A stretch of DNA of 31,361 nt, from contig NZ_DATJPM010000085.1 of assembly GCF_035506375.1 (NCBI RefSeq), positions 1 through 31,361 on the forward strand. The letters are read 5' to 3'. A program made the position numbers and the translations under genes. Positions 13,351 through 20,545 of the stretch are shown here, piece by piece. This DNA comes from Methanocella sp. GTDB lineage: Archaea; Halobacteriota; Methanocellia; Methanocellales; Methanocellaceae. Below the pieces are notes generated by a model. The model was given only the letters and a program-made list of their open reading frames with translations, was not told the DNA's origin and made no database searches. How positions within the stretch are numbered: position 1 is the stretch's first letter; every line of letters begins with the position of its first letter.

Positions 13351-14567
13351 GGATAGACGAGATAAAAAGGAGAGCGGAGGCGGCAAAGGATAAGAAGCCG
13401 GCCTACGGCAACGACATCGACCTGAACAAGTACGTAAAGGACGTGCCGACCAGGGAGCGGATCACCACGCTAAACGAGCTCTCGTCGGGTGTCAGAGAAA
13501 GAGCGCTCACCATCGGCCTGGACGCCTCGGAGGCAAACCGCTCGGGCTCGTTCTTCCAGCACGACCAGACCGTCGTGATCTCGAAGGCCATGCAGGAAGG
13601 CCTGGAGCTCATGGACATCAACGAGGCGCTGGAAAAGTACGACTGGATGAAGGACTACTACTTCAAGCTGGTCCAGCCGGACGCGGACAAGTTCACCGCG
13701 TACAGCGCCACCCACAAGGTCGCCGGCTACTTCATAAGGGCGCTGCCGGGCGCGAAGATCGAGTTCCCACTGCAGGCCTGCCTGTATTTAGGCCGAGAGG
13801 GCATGATCCAGAACGTGCACAACGTCATCATAGCCGAAGAGGGGAGCGAACTCCATATTATCTCGGGCTGCACCTCGGACGTCCACGTTACGCAGGGAGT
13901 CCACGTCGGCATCTCCGAGTTCTTTGTCAAGGATAATGCCAAGATCACCTTCACCATGATCCATAACTGGGCAGAGAACCTGGTAGTCAGGCCCCGGTCC
14001 GCCACGCGCATGGGCAAGAACTCGGTTTTCATGAGCAACTATGTCTGCATGAAGCCGGTGAAGGACATCCAGATGTACCCCGCGTCCACGATGGAGGGCG
14101 AGAACGGCGTGGCCCGCTACAACACGGTCATCGTGGCGCCGAAAGGCTCCCACCTGGATATCGGCTCCAAGGCCGTCCTAAAGGCGAAGGGATGCCGTGC
14201 GGAGCTGGTCGCCAAGACCATTAGCCGCGGCGGCTACATCGCTTCGAGGGGCCTCATAGAGGGCGACGTGCCCGACACCAAGGCGCACCTGGAATGCCGC
14301 GGGCTGCTATTATCGGACGAGGGCGTCATTTACGCCGTACCCGAGCTTTTAGGCGTCAAACAGGGCGTCGACCTGAGCCATGAGGCAGCGGTCGGCAAGA
14401 TCAACGAGGATGAAATACAGTATTTAATGGCCAGGGGCGTCGACTCGGATACGGCGACAGCTCTGATCGTCCGGGGATTCCTCAACGTGGACATCGAGGG
14501 CCTCCCGCCCGCGCTGCAGGCGGAGATGAAGAAGGCCATCGAGCTGGGCGAAAAGGCGGCGATGTAG
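13335..14567 (+). CDS. sufB: SufB-like scaffold of the SUF iron-sulfur assembly system
   Basis: This 410-residue protein is the archaeal SufB (SufBD family) scaffold. The C-terminal beta-helix region is recognisable from GSELHIISGCTSD through MEGENGVARYNTVIVAPKGS and SKAVLKAKGCRAELVAKTISRGG; the conserved cysteine and nearby acidic residues are in HLECRGLLLSDEG. The end HEAAVGKINEDEIQYLMARG is the family's helical tail. The start overlaps sufC by 16 bp; the ATG at 13335 has a GGAG 10 nt upstream and is preferred over the in-frame GTG at 13326. SufB and SufC form a complex in which ATP hydrolysis drives cluster assembly. A separate sufD is not present here. Confidence 0.93.
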   Translation: MLEQVRIDEIKRRAEAAKDKKPAYGNDIDLNKYVKDVPTRERITTLNELSSGVRERALTIGLDASEANRSGSFFQHDQTVVISKAMQEGLELMDINEALEKYDWMKDYYFKLVQPDADKFTAYSATHKVAGYFIRALPGAKIEFPLQACLYLGREGMIQNVHNVIIAEEGSELHIISGCTSDVHVTQGVHVGISEFFVKDNAKITFTMIHNWAENLVVRPRSATRMGKNSVFMSNYVCMKPVKDIQMYPASTMEGENGVARYNTVIVAPKGSHLDIGSKAVLKAKGCRAELVAKTISRGGYIASRGLIEGDVPDTKAHLECRGLLLSDEGVIYAVPELLGVKQGVDLSHEAAVGKINEDEIQYLMARGVDSDTATALIVRGFLNVDIEGLPPALQAEMKKAIELGEKAAM

Positions 14568-14590
14568 GCATCGCCCTTCCCGCCTTTTTC
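14558..14590 (+). terminator. Terminator after sufB
   Basis: GGCGATG and CATCGCC pair around a TAGG loop that holds the sufB stop codon (14558-14575); C-rich DNA and TTTTT follow. The stem overlaps the last codons. Confidence 0.55.
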
Positions 14591-14627
14591 CTTAATTCCT
14601 TTTTCTTTTATTATTTTACTGCGTTGA

Positions 14628-15190
14628 ATTGCTCCGGCATTTTAAGTTTCATAAGGGCACGGAGGACACTATTTTTCACCACAAATGCGAGTGGTTCCGT
14701 GTTTGATTAGTAGTCCTTTGCCCTATTTTCCACTTTCGTACAGCCCGTCGGTTTTTCAACACGAAAACACGAATTCTTTTATATCCCACGTAAGGGTACT
14801 AAAATCACTAAGGCCCATGCCTGGCGCTTAAAACACGAAACAACCTCCCGAATGAGCACCAAACCACAAAAGGATTGAACCACGAGAACGGCATGACCCT
14901 TATACTTTATTTTATATGCTTTCTCTGGTGTTTCAAGTTAATTTAGTGAGGTCAGGGCATTCGAGAGGTTGTTTAGTGTTTTGACGTGAAAGCATCCACT
15001 TTAGTGTGGTTAGTGCCCCTTACGTGGGATATAAAATAATTCGTGTTTTAGTGTTGAAAAACTGGACAAATCAGCGAACCACACGAACAAAGGACAAACG
15101 ACCACAAAACAAACACGGAACCACCCGCCTTTTAAGGCATACGTTAAAAGCAAGAAAAATCGAACATCTAAAAATCGGAGAACAGCCTCC
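14628..15190. repeat. Large imperfect inverted repeat (element C), 560 bp
   Basis: No gene lies between sufB and the PAP2 gene; the gap is filled by this element. Positions 14688-14850 pair with 14950-15128 along almost their whole length. The best block, 14752-14795 with 15018-15062, is a 44-bp arm match with only two differences, including TTATATCCCACGTAAGG. Another is AAACAACCTC with CGAATG near 14838 and 14965. The left edge (14628-14690) reads like the ends of element A: GTTGAATTGCTC, ATTTTAAG and CACTATTTTTCACCAC. The middle (14860-14945) is unpaired. Short phrases of the type AAACACGAA and ACCACAAA recur. It can be a long-hairpin RNA, a non-autonomous transposon or a decayed pair of inverted elements. 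Confidence 0.65.
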
Positions 15191-15193
15191 TTT

Positions 15194-16087
15194 TTAAACT
15201 TTATTCGCTTTTTGTTTGCGTACTTTTATCGATAGTATGGCAATGTAAGCGAGCGCTATCGTTATAATGGACAGCATGGACGCGCCTATGAATAACATCG
15301 ATATAGACGAGATGAGGCATATGGCCAGGATCACGAAGGCAGTGAACAGGTCGCTGTCGAATTTCATGCCTTTCGCCGAAACATAAAGAAGGACCAGCAT
15401 GGCGGCCGCTGTGAATATGAAGATGGTTAGCTCCGCATAGCCCATGTAATACAGAATGATAGCCAGAGGTATCGTCAGGAAGACGGATACTGAAAGGATG
15501 TTATCGGGCATAAAATTAAAGGCTTTTCTAGCTTTTACAGGGCGGACGAGGGCTATGAGCCCGGGATTTTCGCAGAGCCCATAGCGGTAAGCCGCGTACA
15601 CTACGAGCTCGCCCATGATGATCCCGAAAAGAGCGCCGGCAAGTACATCGCTCGGATAATGGACGCCGAGATAGAGCCGGCTCAGGCTCACGGCGATGGC
15701 CAGTACGTACCCGGCCGCGTAGTATTGCCAGCCATAGTATGCGCCCAGGATCGAGACCGCCAGGAAAATGGAAAAGGCATGGCCGCTCGGGAAGGAGTAG
15801 GAGTTCAGGATGAGGAAATCAGACGTATTCGCGCCGAAGGGCCTGGGCCGCTGCACTATTTCCTTAATGTCGTCGACCACGACAATGCTGAAAAGCAGCC
15901 CTATGAGGAGAACCGCCGAAAAGACCTTCATCCTGTTCTTGCCCATCGCAAAGCCCAGCGACGCCAGCACGGTAAGCGTTAAGGGGCTGCCAAGCTGAGT
16001 AACGATAAAAAAGAACCACCGGTAGTCCGGCAGCTGCTGCATAAACATTGGCAGCAGATAATTGTCAAAACCGAACGGCTCGAGCAT
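15194..16087 (-). CDS. PAP2-superfamily membrane phosphatase
   Basis: This 297-residue membrane protein has the acid-phosphatase signature of the PAP2 superfamily: KEIVQRPRP (motif 1, Lys and Arg), YSFPSGHAFSIF (motif 2, catalytic His) and SRLYLGVHYPSDVLAG (motif 3, Arg and nucleophile His). Five or six membrane helices surround them and a further block of helices fills residues 190-290, longer than minimal family members. Likely substrates are isoprenoid pyrophosphates or phosphatidic-acid-like archaeal lipid intermediates; which one cannot be told. The ATG at 16087 and an in-frame GTG three bases earlier are both possible. A TATA-like AT block at 16128-16142 lies upstream. Confidence 0.88.
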   Translation of the reverse strand: MLEPFGFDNYLLPMFMQQLPDYRWFFFIVTQLGSPLTLTVLASLGFAMGKNRMKVFSAVLLIGLLFSIVVVDDIKEIVQRPRPFGANTSDFLILNSYSFPSGHAFSIFLAVSILGAYYGWQYYAAGYVLAIAVSLSRLYLGVHYPSDVLAGALFGIIMGELVVYAAYRYGLCENPGLIALVRPVKARKAFNFMPDNILSVSVFLTIPLAIILYYMGYAELTIFIFTAAAMLVLLYVSAKGMKFDSDLFTAFVILAICLISSISMLFIGASMLSIITIALAYIAILSIKVRKQKANKV

Positions 16088-16127
16088 CACTTATCGATAG
16101 ACTCATATAACGTATAAGCTATTTCGC

Positions 16128-16142
16128 TCTTAAATATAAAAT
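16128..16142 (-). promoter_or_regulatory. TATA box of the PAP2 gene
   Basis: On the minus strand TTTTATATTTAAGAG lies about 40 bp before the start codon, a good match to the archaeal TATA box. Confidence 0.5.
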
Positions 16143-16159
16143 GGAAAAGTATATCCGTC

Positions 16160-16200
16160 GGAAAGTAGTATCCTACTTCCGGTAGCACTTGTTATATGTG
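16160..16200. other. Pair of small hairpins upstream of the PAP2 gene
   Basis: CGGAAAGTAG with CTACTTCCG (one bulge), followed by AGCAC with GTGCT, form two adjacent stems in the spacer between the PAP2 gene and the flavoprotein gene. No function is known. Confidence 0.3.
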
Positions 16201-16229
16201 CTTCCCTGATGAAAAATATTTGTTAAAAT

Positions 16230-16300
16230 GGCACTCCCGCATTAAAAATTCGCTCGATGATAGTATTCACCAGACTTCGTCCGTTTTATGCGGGAGTACC
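16230..16300 (-). terminator. Inverted repeat just downstream of the iron-sulfur flavoprotein gene
   Basis: ACTCCCGCAT and ATGCGGGAGT are perfect arms (16232-16241 and 16288-16297), extended on both sides to about 17 bp with small mismatches, around a 42-bp loop. It begins directly behind the minus-strand stop at 16306 and includes AT runs, so a termination or 3'-end signal is likely. Confidence 0.45.
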
Positions 16301-16305
16301 ACACA

Positions 16306-17022
16306 CTAATAATCCCAATTGCGTATCTTCGCTAATATGTCTTTTGGCTCCTGGTAAACGGATACGCCTTCCATCTCCGTGAGCATCTTCGTATTGCGGG
16401 CGTCGATCTTTCTTATATTCAGCGGTACGGCCCCCCCGCCGCTGATGGCGCCGTATTCGCACATGTCGACACAAATGCCGCAGCCCTGGCACTTTAACAG
16501 GTCTATCTGGTCCGTGATGGCTTCGTTCGGGCAGCTTTCCCGTGGCGGGCACGGCTCGCAGGACTTGCACTTCGAGCGGTCGATGGTATAGGGCATCTCG
16601 GACATGACGCCGCTCTCCCAGTCCACGGGAACAATGAGCGATGGGATACCTCCCTTCATGGCCTGGGCGGCACAGTTCGTCACAAGCGTATCGGCGATGC
16701 CGTAGACGATCTTGGCGACGGTGTTCGAGGTCGCCGGCATTAAGATAAAAACGTCATACCGGCCCACGTTGAAACGGCCGATCTTGGGAAAGCTCGAGCC
16801 CTGGTTCGAGTCCAGGTAGATCTCGTTGAGGTAGGAGCCGTCGGAGATCTCCTTTGTCGACTCCAGGAGACCATACATCCGGGAGACTTCCTCCCCGGCC
16901 CGGGACACGAACGTCGTGATCGAGTGGCCGTCCTTCTTTAGCTCCTTCATTGTCTCGTACGAGTCCTTCAGGAGATGGCCGGCGCCCGTGATGCCCCATG
17001 CAATGCGTAGATGATCGCCCAT
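16306..17022 (-). CDS. Iron-sulfur flavoprotein, DmrX/DmrB-like dihydromethanopterin reductase family
   Basis: The protein (238 residues from the ATG at 17022) has an N-terminal flavoprotein domain of the Flavoprotein/DFP family: LRIAWGITGAGHLL, FVSRAGEEV, DVFILMPATSNTVAKI and GIADTLVTNCAAQA. It is followed from residue 150 by a ferredoxin domain with two clusters: CKSCEPCP with a fourth Cys in ESCPNEA, and CQGCGICVDMCEYGAIS. This order is that of the archaeal flavoproteins such as DmrX of Methanosarcina, in which the flavin reduces dihydromethanopterin using electrons from the iron-sulfur clusters. The exact substrate here is an inference. In-frame ATG codons also exist at 17046 and 17085, but residues before 17022 do not belong to the family. 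Confidence 0.82.
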   Translation of the reverse strand: MGDHLRIAWGITGAGHLLKDSYETMKELKKDGHSITTFVSRAGEEVSRMYGLLESTKEISDGSYLNEIYLDSNQGSSFPKIGRFNVGRYDVFILMPATSNTVAKIVYGIADTLVTNCAAQAMKGGIPSLIVPVDWESGVMSEMPYTIDRSKCKSCEPCPPRESCPNEAITDQIDLLKCQGCGICVDMCEYGAISGGGAVPLNIRKIDARNTKMLTEMEGVSVYQEPKDILAKIRNWDY

Positions 17023-17120
17023 TCCCGACACCCAGTATAGACTCATTTTGACCGTTATTAACCTTATCGGTGGAATACGGCACATTTTTCCCTAATCAAA
17101 CTGTCGATGCTACAGTAAAG

Positions 17121-17153
17121 ACAAGCCACGCCCTTTAGGACGTGGAATTTGGC
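17121..17153 (+). mobile_element. Hairpin resembling an IS200/IS605 right end
   Basis: CCACG and CGTGG enclose CCCTTTAGGA (17126-17145), preceded by ACAAG. Right ends of IS605-type elements and the 3' end of their TnpB-associated RNAs end in stems with a TTTAG loop of this kind. No tnpA or tnpB gene is left nearby, so this would be a relic; chance is possible. Confidence 0.35.
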
Positions 17154-17273
17154 TGGCCGCGGTATGTTTTATAACTTTTTATGACCGTATTTTTAATTTT
17201 TCCGTTGATTCTTTGGATCATGTTAACTGGATAAAGACCTAAGGTTCGTTCTGCACAGGAGGCATTTCAATAT

Positions 17274-17651
17274 ATGTTGCAAAAAACAATTGAAAAAGAT
17301 GTTATATCTGCAAATATTGACGAGATGCTTGAGTCGGGCGAGCTGGTCAAATTAAAACAGGCAAACGGCTCTACTGAATACAATATTAAAATAAATAGCG
17401 AAAGGCCCTGGGACCATAAAGAAAAATTGCATATGGTGTATTTTGATTTACCATATGGATATAATAAATACGCTTTTTCATTAGAAGCTAAAGGAAGCGA
17501 GGGCGATGTCGCAGAAGCGTACTGGGCATCGGATGATCCGGATGACGCTCGTATTATACTGCATGCAAAAAAAAGTAGGAGTTTAAAAAAACACCTCTGT
17601 CAGGTCAGTGTCTTGATACACGACGTATACGCGAAAAAGAAATGGAAATAG
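17274..17651 (+). CDS. AT-rich orphan gene, hypothetical
   Basis: The product is 125 residues, soluble and charged, with no signal peptide or membrane segment. It starts MLQKTIEKDVISANIDEMLE with a helix-like region, then a beta-looking half (YNIKINSERPWD, HMVYFDLPYGYNKYAFSLEA) and a lysine-rich end (AKKSRSLKKHL and VYAKKKWK). An AGGAGG 13 nt before the ATG supports translation. It is not recognised. Codons are much more AT-rich than in the neighbouring genes, and the gene lies between a possible IS605 relic and a deleted reductase gene, so recent acquisition is likely. Confidence 0.6.
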   Translation: MLQKTIEKDVISANIDEMLESGELVKLKQANGSTEYNIKINSERPWDHKEKLHMVYFDLPYGYNKYAFSLEAKGSEGDVAEAYWASDDPDDARIILHAKKSRSLKKHLCQVSVLIHDVYAKKKWK

Positions 17652-17686
17652 CCTTTTAATTTATTGAATATTTAGGGGATGGTCAA

Positions 17687-18014
17687 ATGCATTATAGAGT
17701 CATAAAAAGCACCGGCGATAAACTATTGGCCCTTGGCTTAGGGTGCGTGGTCTAAAGTAATGTATCACGTAAATATGGGCGGGGGCTTTGCTGGAAATGG
17801 CAAAAAAAGTTTAGCGTCCCAGTGCATAGGCTGCGGCCAGTGCATAAAATTCTGCACCCAGCGCATCGACATACCAGCGAAGCTCGAGGAAGCTTCCAGA
17901 GAATTAGAGGGCCCCGACACGAGGGCCATAATGTTCCTTGCAAGGCCTCTCTCCAGATTCTATACGAGATACGAAAGCTGGAAACATAAGATTAAGGTTA
18001 AACAAAATTCATAA
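17687..18014 (+). pseudogene. Internally deleted aldo/keto reductase with C-terminal iron-sulfur motif
   Basis: ATG at 17687 (GGGG upstream) opens MHYRVIKSTGDKLLALGLGC, the usual N-terminus of aldo/keto reductases of the iron-sulfur group (M-YR-G-TG-LGLGC). It stops after 22 codons at 17755. From about 17802 another frame reads KKSLASQCIGCGQCIKFCTQ, RIDIPAKLEEASRELEG and so on to a stop at 18014, the C-terminus of the same family with its CIGCGQC-C cluster. The central barrel (about 900 bp) is absent. I infer one gene that lost its middle. The C-terminal piece alone could be translated from 17760 but would have no barrel. Confidence 0.7.
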
Positions 18015-18084
18015 GAAGTGAGATAATTGCAGCGAAAATTAACAGAGAAGCAAGACAACAATAAATTTTTATTATCAGTTACTT

Positions 18085-20073
18085 TCAAATAGCCGGCAGC
18101 GTGATAACGAACTTAGCCCCCTTTGTATGATCGCCTGGTATGCGGTCTTCCACGGATAAGCTACCGTGGAAGCTTTCGACCAGTGTCTTGACCAGGTATA
18201 ATCCGATGCCTTTTCCCCTCATGATACCGTCTTCATAATACATACGATCGAATATTCTCTTTTTTAGTTCTAGATTTATTCCAGGCCCGCTATCCTCGAT
18301 GGATACGCGATAAAATTTTTTATCACCTATATCCATGCCGGAAAGACTTATTTTTATATCGACTGTACCGATGGAATGCTTTATCGAGTTATCGACTATG
18401 TTCGAGAATACATCGTAGAGCAGCCTGTCAGCATAGACAAAACATCCTCCGTTTGACTCCAGATGGATCGTGATGTCCCGGCCAGGAAATGTCTGGTAAT
18501 CATTCTTGACTTTATCGAGAACTTGTCCGACATCGATCTTTTCTAAGTGTAGATCGCCCTTTTTCACTTTTTGCAGCTTCTTTACGTTCTTAATAAGCTC
18601 GGAGCTCTTTTCAAATGCCTGTAAAGCCGTTGTTAATTGTTCTTGCCCTCGCGCATTCAGTTTTACCATATCTTTTAGCAATTCCAGGTTTCCCATGCCG
18701 ATCTGGTTAATGTTGCTTATATCGTGGCTCATCAGGTCAACGTATAGCTCGGCCTCTTCCTTTGAATCATTGAGCGCTGTCAAGGCCTGCTTATATTGTG
18801 TTATGTCCTCCATCACAGCCAATATCGTAGGGTTACCCTTATACACAACCCTGGTAGAAACTATTTTCACCCATTTTTCTCCTATATTAGTTTGCAGCTT
18901 CAATTCAGAACTGGTGGGCGGATTCTCGCCTCGCAATATGGCCAGATCAAGTTCCTTTACAAGCTCTTTGAATTGGGGGTGAATGAATTCCAATAATTTC
19001 ATTTTTTCAATTTTTTCGACAGGATATCCGGACATATCCACTGCTGCCGGATTCGCATAGATGATGTCCATGCCGCGGTGGAAAATTATCGGTGTGGGAG
19101 AGGTTTCGACCAGGGTGCGGAACTTTTCCTCGCTTTCCATGGTCTCTTTTTCAGCGTGTTTTCGAGTTTCAATTTCATTTAATAGGCTTGCGTTAACCTT
19201 TTCAAGCTCGGCCGTCCTTTCCTTTACCCGTATCTCTAATTCATCCCTCGACCGTTTTAGTTCGGTTTCGGCGTTTTTAAGGGCAGTGATATCGTTCCCG
19301 ACGCAGAGCACCCCGATGATATTGCCCTGATCATCGGTTATCGCTTTATTAGTCCATGATACCCACACTCGCTCGCCGTTACTGCGCATGTTTTCGTTCT
19401 CGTTATTGATATAACACTGCGGTTGAATGATGATATCCGCTATCATTTTTGAGAGGTCACGCCCCGAAGACTCCGTAATTGGCACGATAGTCCCCATTAC
19501 GTTTCTATCGAGAATCTCATTTAGCTCAAATCTAAAAAATTTCTGGGCAAACTCATTGAAAAAAACGATCTTACCATTTGTATCCATTTTCAATATTATG
19601 CTATTTGCGTTTTCCACAAGCTCCCGGTATTTCGCTTCGCTCTTTTTTAAATCGTTTTCGAGTCGTTTATGTTCGGTGATGTCCGTGATGAACGAATAAT
19701 AGCAGAGTAGCCTTTCAGCGCCATCGCAGAACTTATGGAGATACATATCCACGGGAATCTGCGATCCGTCCTTCCTTACTAACTCTAATTCATACTTACG
19801 ATGTTCCTCATTACAATACATTCCATTAACGATATCCATTACACGAGTGCATTGTTCGGCAATCGTAAAATCTTCGGGCCATCTCATTTTGCTTATTTCC
19901 TGCTTGGAATAACCGGTAAGCCGGCAAAATGCAAGGTTACACGTAAAAACTCTGCCATCTTGATAGGCTGAAATGAAGGACACAGTATCGTTCTCAACAG
20001 CAGCAGCAGTGAACTCCCCCAGTTCCGCTAAATTTATAAATCCCAGGCTCATATGTTGAACCAAATCCAACAT
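18085..20073 (-). CDS. PAS-domain histidine kinase, methanogen type
   Basis: The 662-residue kinase has three PAS domains at about 20-140, 145-270 and 320-425, each ending in a DIT-K signature (FITDITEHKR, CVGNDITALK and MEDITQYKQ). A coiled coil lies at 270-310. The dimerisation and phosphoacceptor region is LMSHDISNINQIGMGNLELL with His450, and the ATPase domain has NIVDNSIKH, EDSGPGI, RGKGIGLYLVKTLV and GDHTKGAKF. No membrane segment is seen, so it senses from the cytosol. It ends the operon that begins with the 11-PAS kinase and the receiver. A TATA-like AT block ends about 12 bp before the ATG at 20073, fitting a leaderless transcript from its own promoter. Its ligand is unknown. Confidence 0.9.
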   Translation of the reverse strand: MLDLVQHMSLGFINLAELGEFTAAAVENDTVSFISAYQDGRVFTCNLAFCRLTGYSKQEISKMRWPEDFTIAEQCTRVMDIVNGMYCNEEHRKYELELVRKDGSQIPVDMYLHKFCDGAERLLCYYSFITDITEHKRLENDLKKSEAKYRELVENANSIILKMDTNGKIVFFNEFAQKFFRFELNEILDRNVMGTIVPITESSGRDLSKMIADIIIQPQCYINNENENMRSNGERVWVSWTNKAITDDQGNIIGVLCVGNDITALKNAETELKRSRDELEIRVKERTAELEKVNASLLNEIETRKHAEKETMESEEKFRTLVETSPTPIIFHRGMDIIYANPAAVDMSGYPVEKIEKMKLLEFIHPQFKELVKELDLAILRGENPPTSSELKLQTNIGEKWVKIVSTRVVYKGNPTILAVMEDITQYKQALTALNDSKEEAELYVDLMSHDISNINQIGMGNLELLKDMVKLNARGQEQLTTALQAFEKSSELIKNVKKLQKVKKGDLHLEKIDVGQVLDKVKNDYQTFPGRDITIHLESNGGCFVYADRLLYDVFSNIVDNSIKHSIGTVDIKISLSGMDIGDKKFYRVSIEDSGPGINLELKKRIFDRMYYEDGIMRGKGIGLYLVKTLVESFHGSLSVEDRIPGDHTKGAKFVITLPAI

Positions 20074-20084
20074 ATAATTATATA

Positions 20085-20102
20085 ACTTATATTTATATTT
20101 AT
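20085..20102 (-). promoter_or_regulatory. TATA-like box of the 662-residue kinase
   Basis: On the minus strand AAATATAAATATAAG ends 15-20 bp before the ATG at 20073. In archaea that distance would place the transcript start at or next to the start codon. Ribosome site is absent, consistent with leaderless translation. Confidence 0.4.
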
Positions 20103-20164
20103 TATCAACTGGTTAATTAATTAATGTTGGGTATAAAATGATAATACCGAACCCGCATGGCTGG

Positions 20165-20530
20165 TCATTGCCTTAAATCCTCGACACAATCTATAAGCTG
20201 TTTTAACTGGATCGGTTTTTCTAAGAACATTAATGCCCCCGCCTCAATGGCTTCCTTCCGAATGCTTGAATCGGCGCTTACGATTATGTATTTTGTCTCC
20301 GAGTTTAATTTCAACATTTCTTTCATCGCTGCGACCCCAGTCATTATTGGCATGCGATGGTCCATTATAACAATTTGTGGCTTAGGATCGCTTTCCTCAA
20401 ATGCTTTGACCGCCTCGAGGCCATCGCCTGCGATGAACGAGATCGACATTCCAAGAACTGTAAAGGCCGTCTTATAAAGGTCCGCGACCTGGGGTTCGTC
20501 CTCGACTATCCCGATATTATCTTTTCGCAT
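20165..20530 (-). CDS. Single-domain response regulator (receiver)
   Basis: The 121-residue protein is a complete CheY-like receiver with no output domain. The acidic pocket is EDE at 10-12, the phosphoacceptor is Asp57 in IVIMDHRMP, the conserved Ser/Thr is in IIVSADS near 85 and the Lys is in LEKP near 105. It should accept a phosphoryl group from one or both neighbouring kinases. A GGAG 8 nt before the ATG supports the start. It lies 16 bp from the big kinase and 91 bp from the smaller one, on the same strand. Its target must be another protein. Confidence 0.92.
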   Translation of the reverse strand: MRKDNIGIVEDEPQVADLYKTAFTVLGMSISFIAGDGLEAVKAFEESDPKPQIVIMDHRMPIMTGVAAMKEMLKLNSETKYIIVSADSSIRKEAIEAGALMFLEKPIQLKQLIDCVEDLRQ

Positions 20531-20545
20531 TTTCCAATCTCCACT

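Noticed and set aside
15006..15197. 63-codon frame in element C
   Set aside because: It lies within the inverted-repeat arms, and has basic low-complexity content and no ribosome site.
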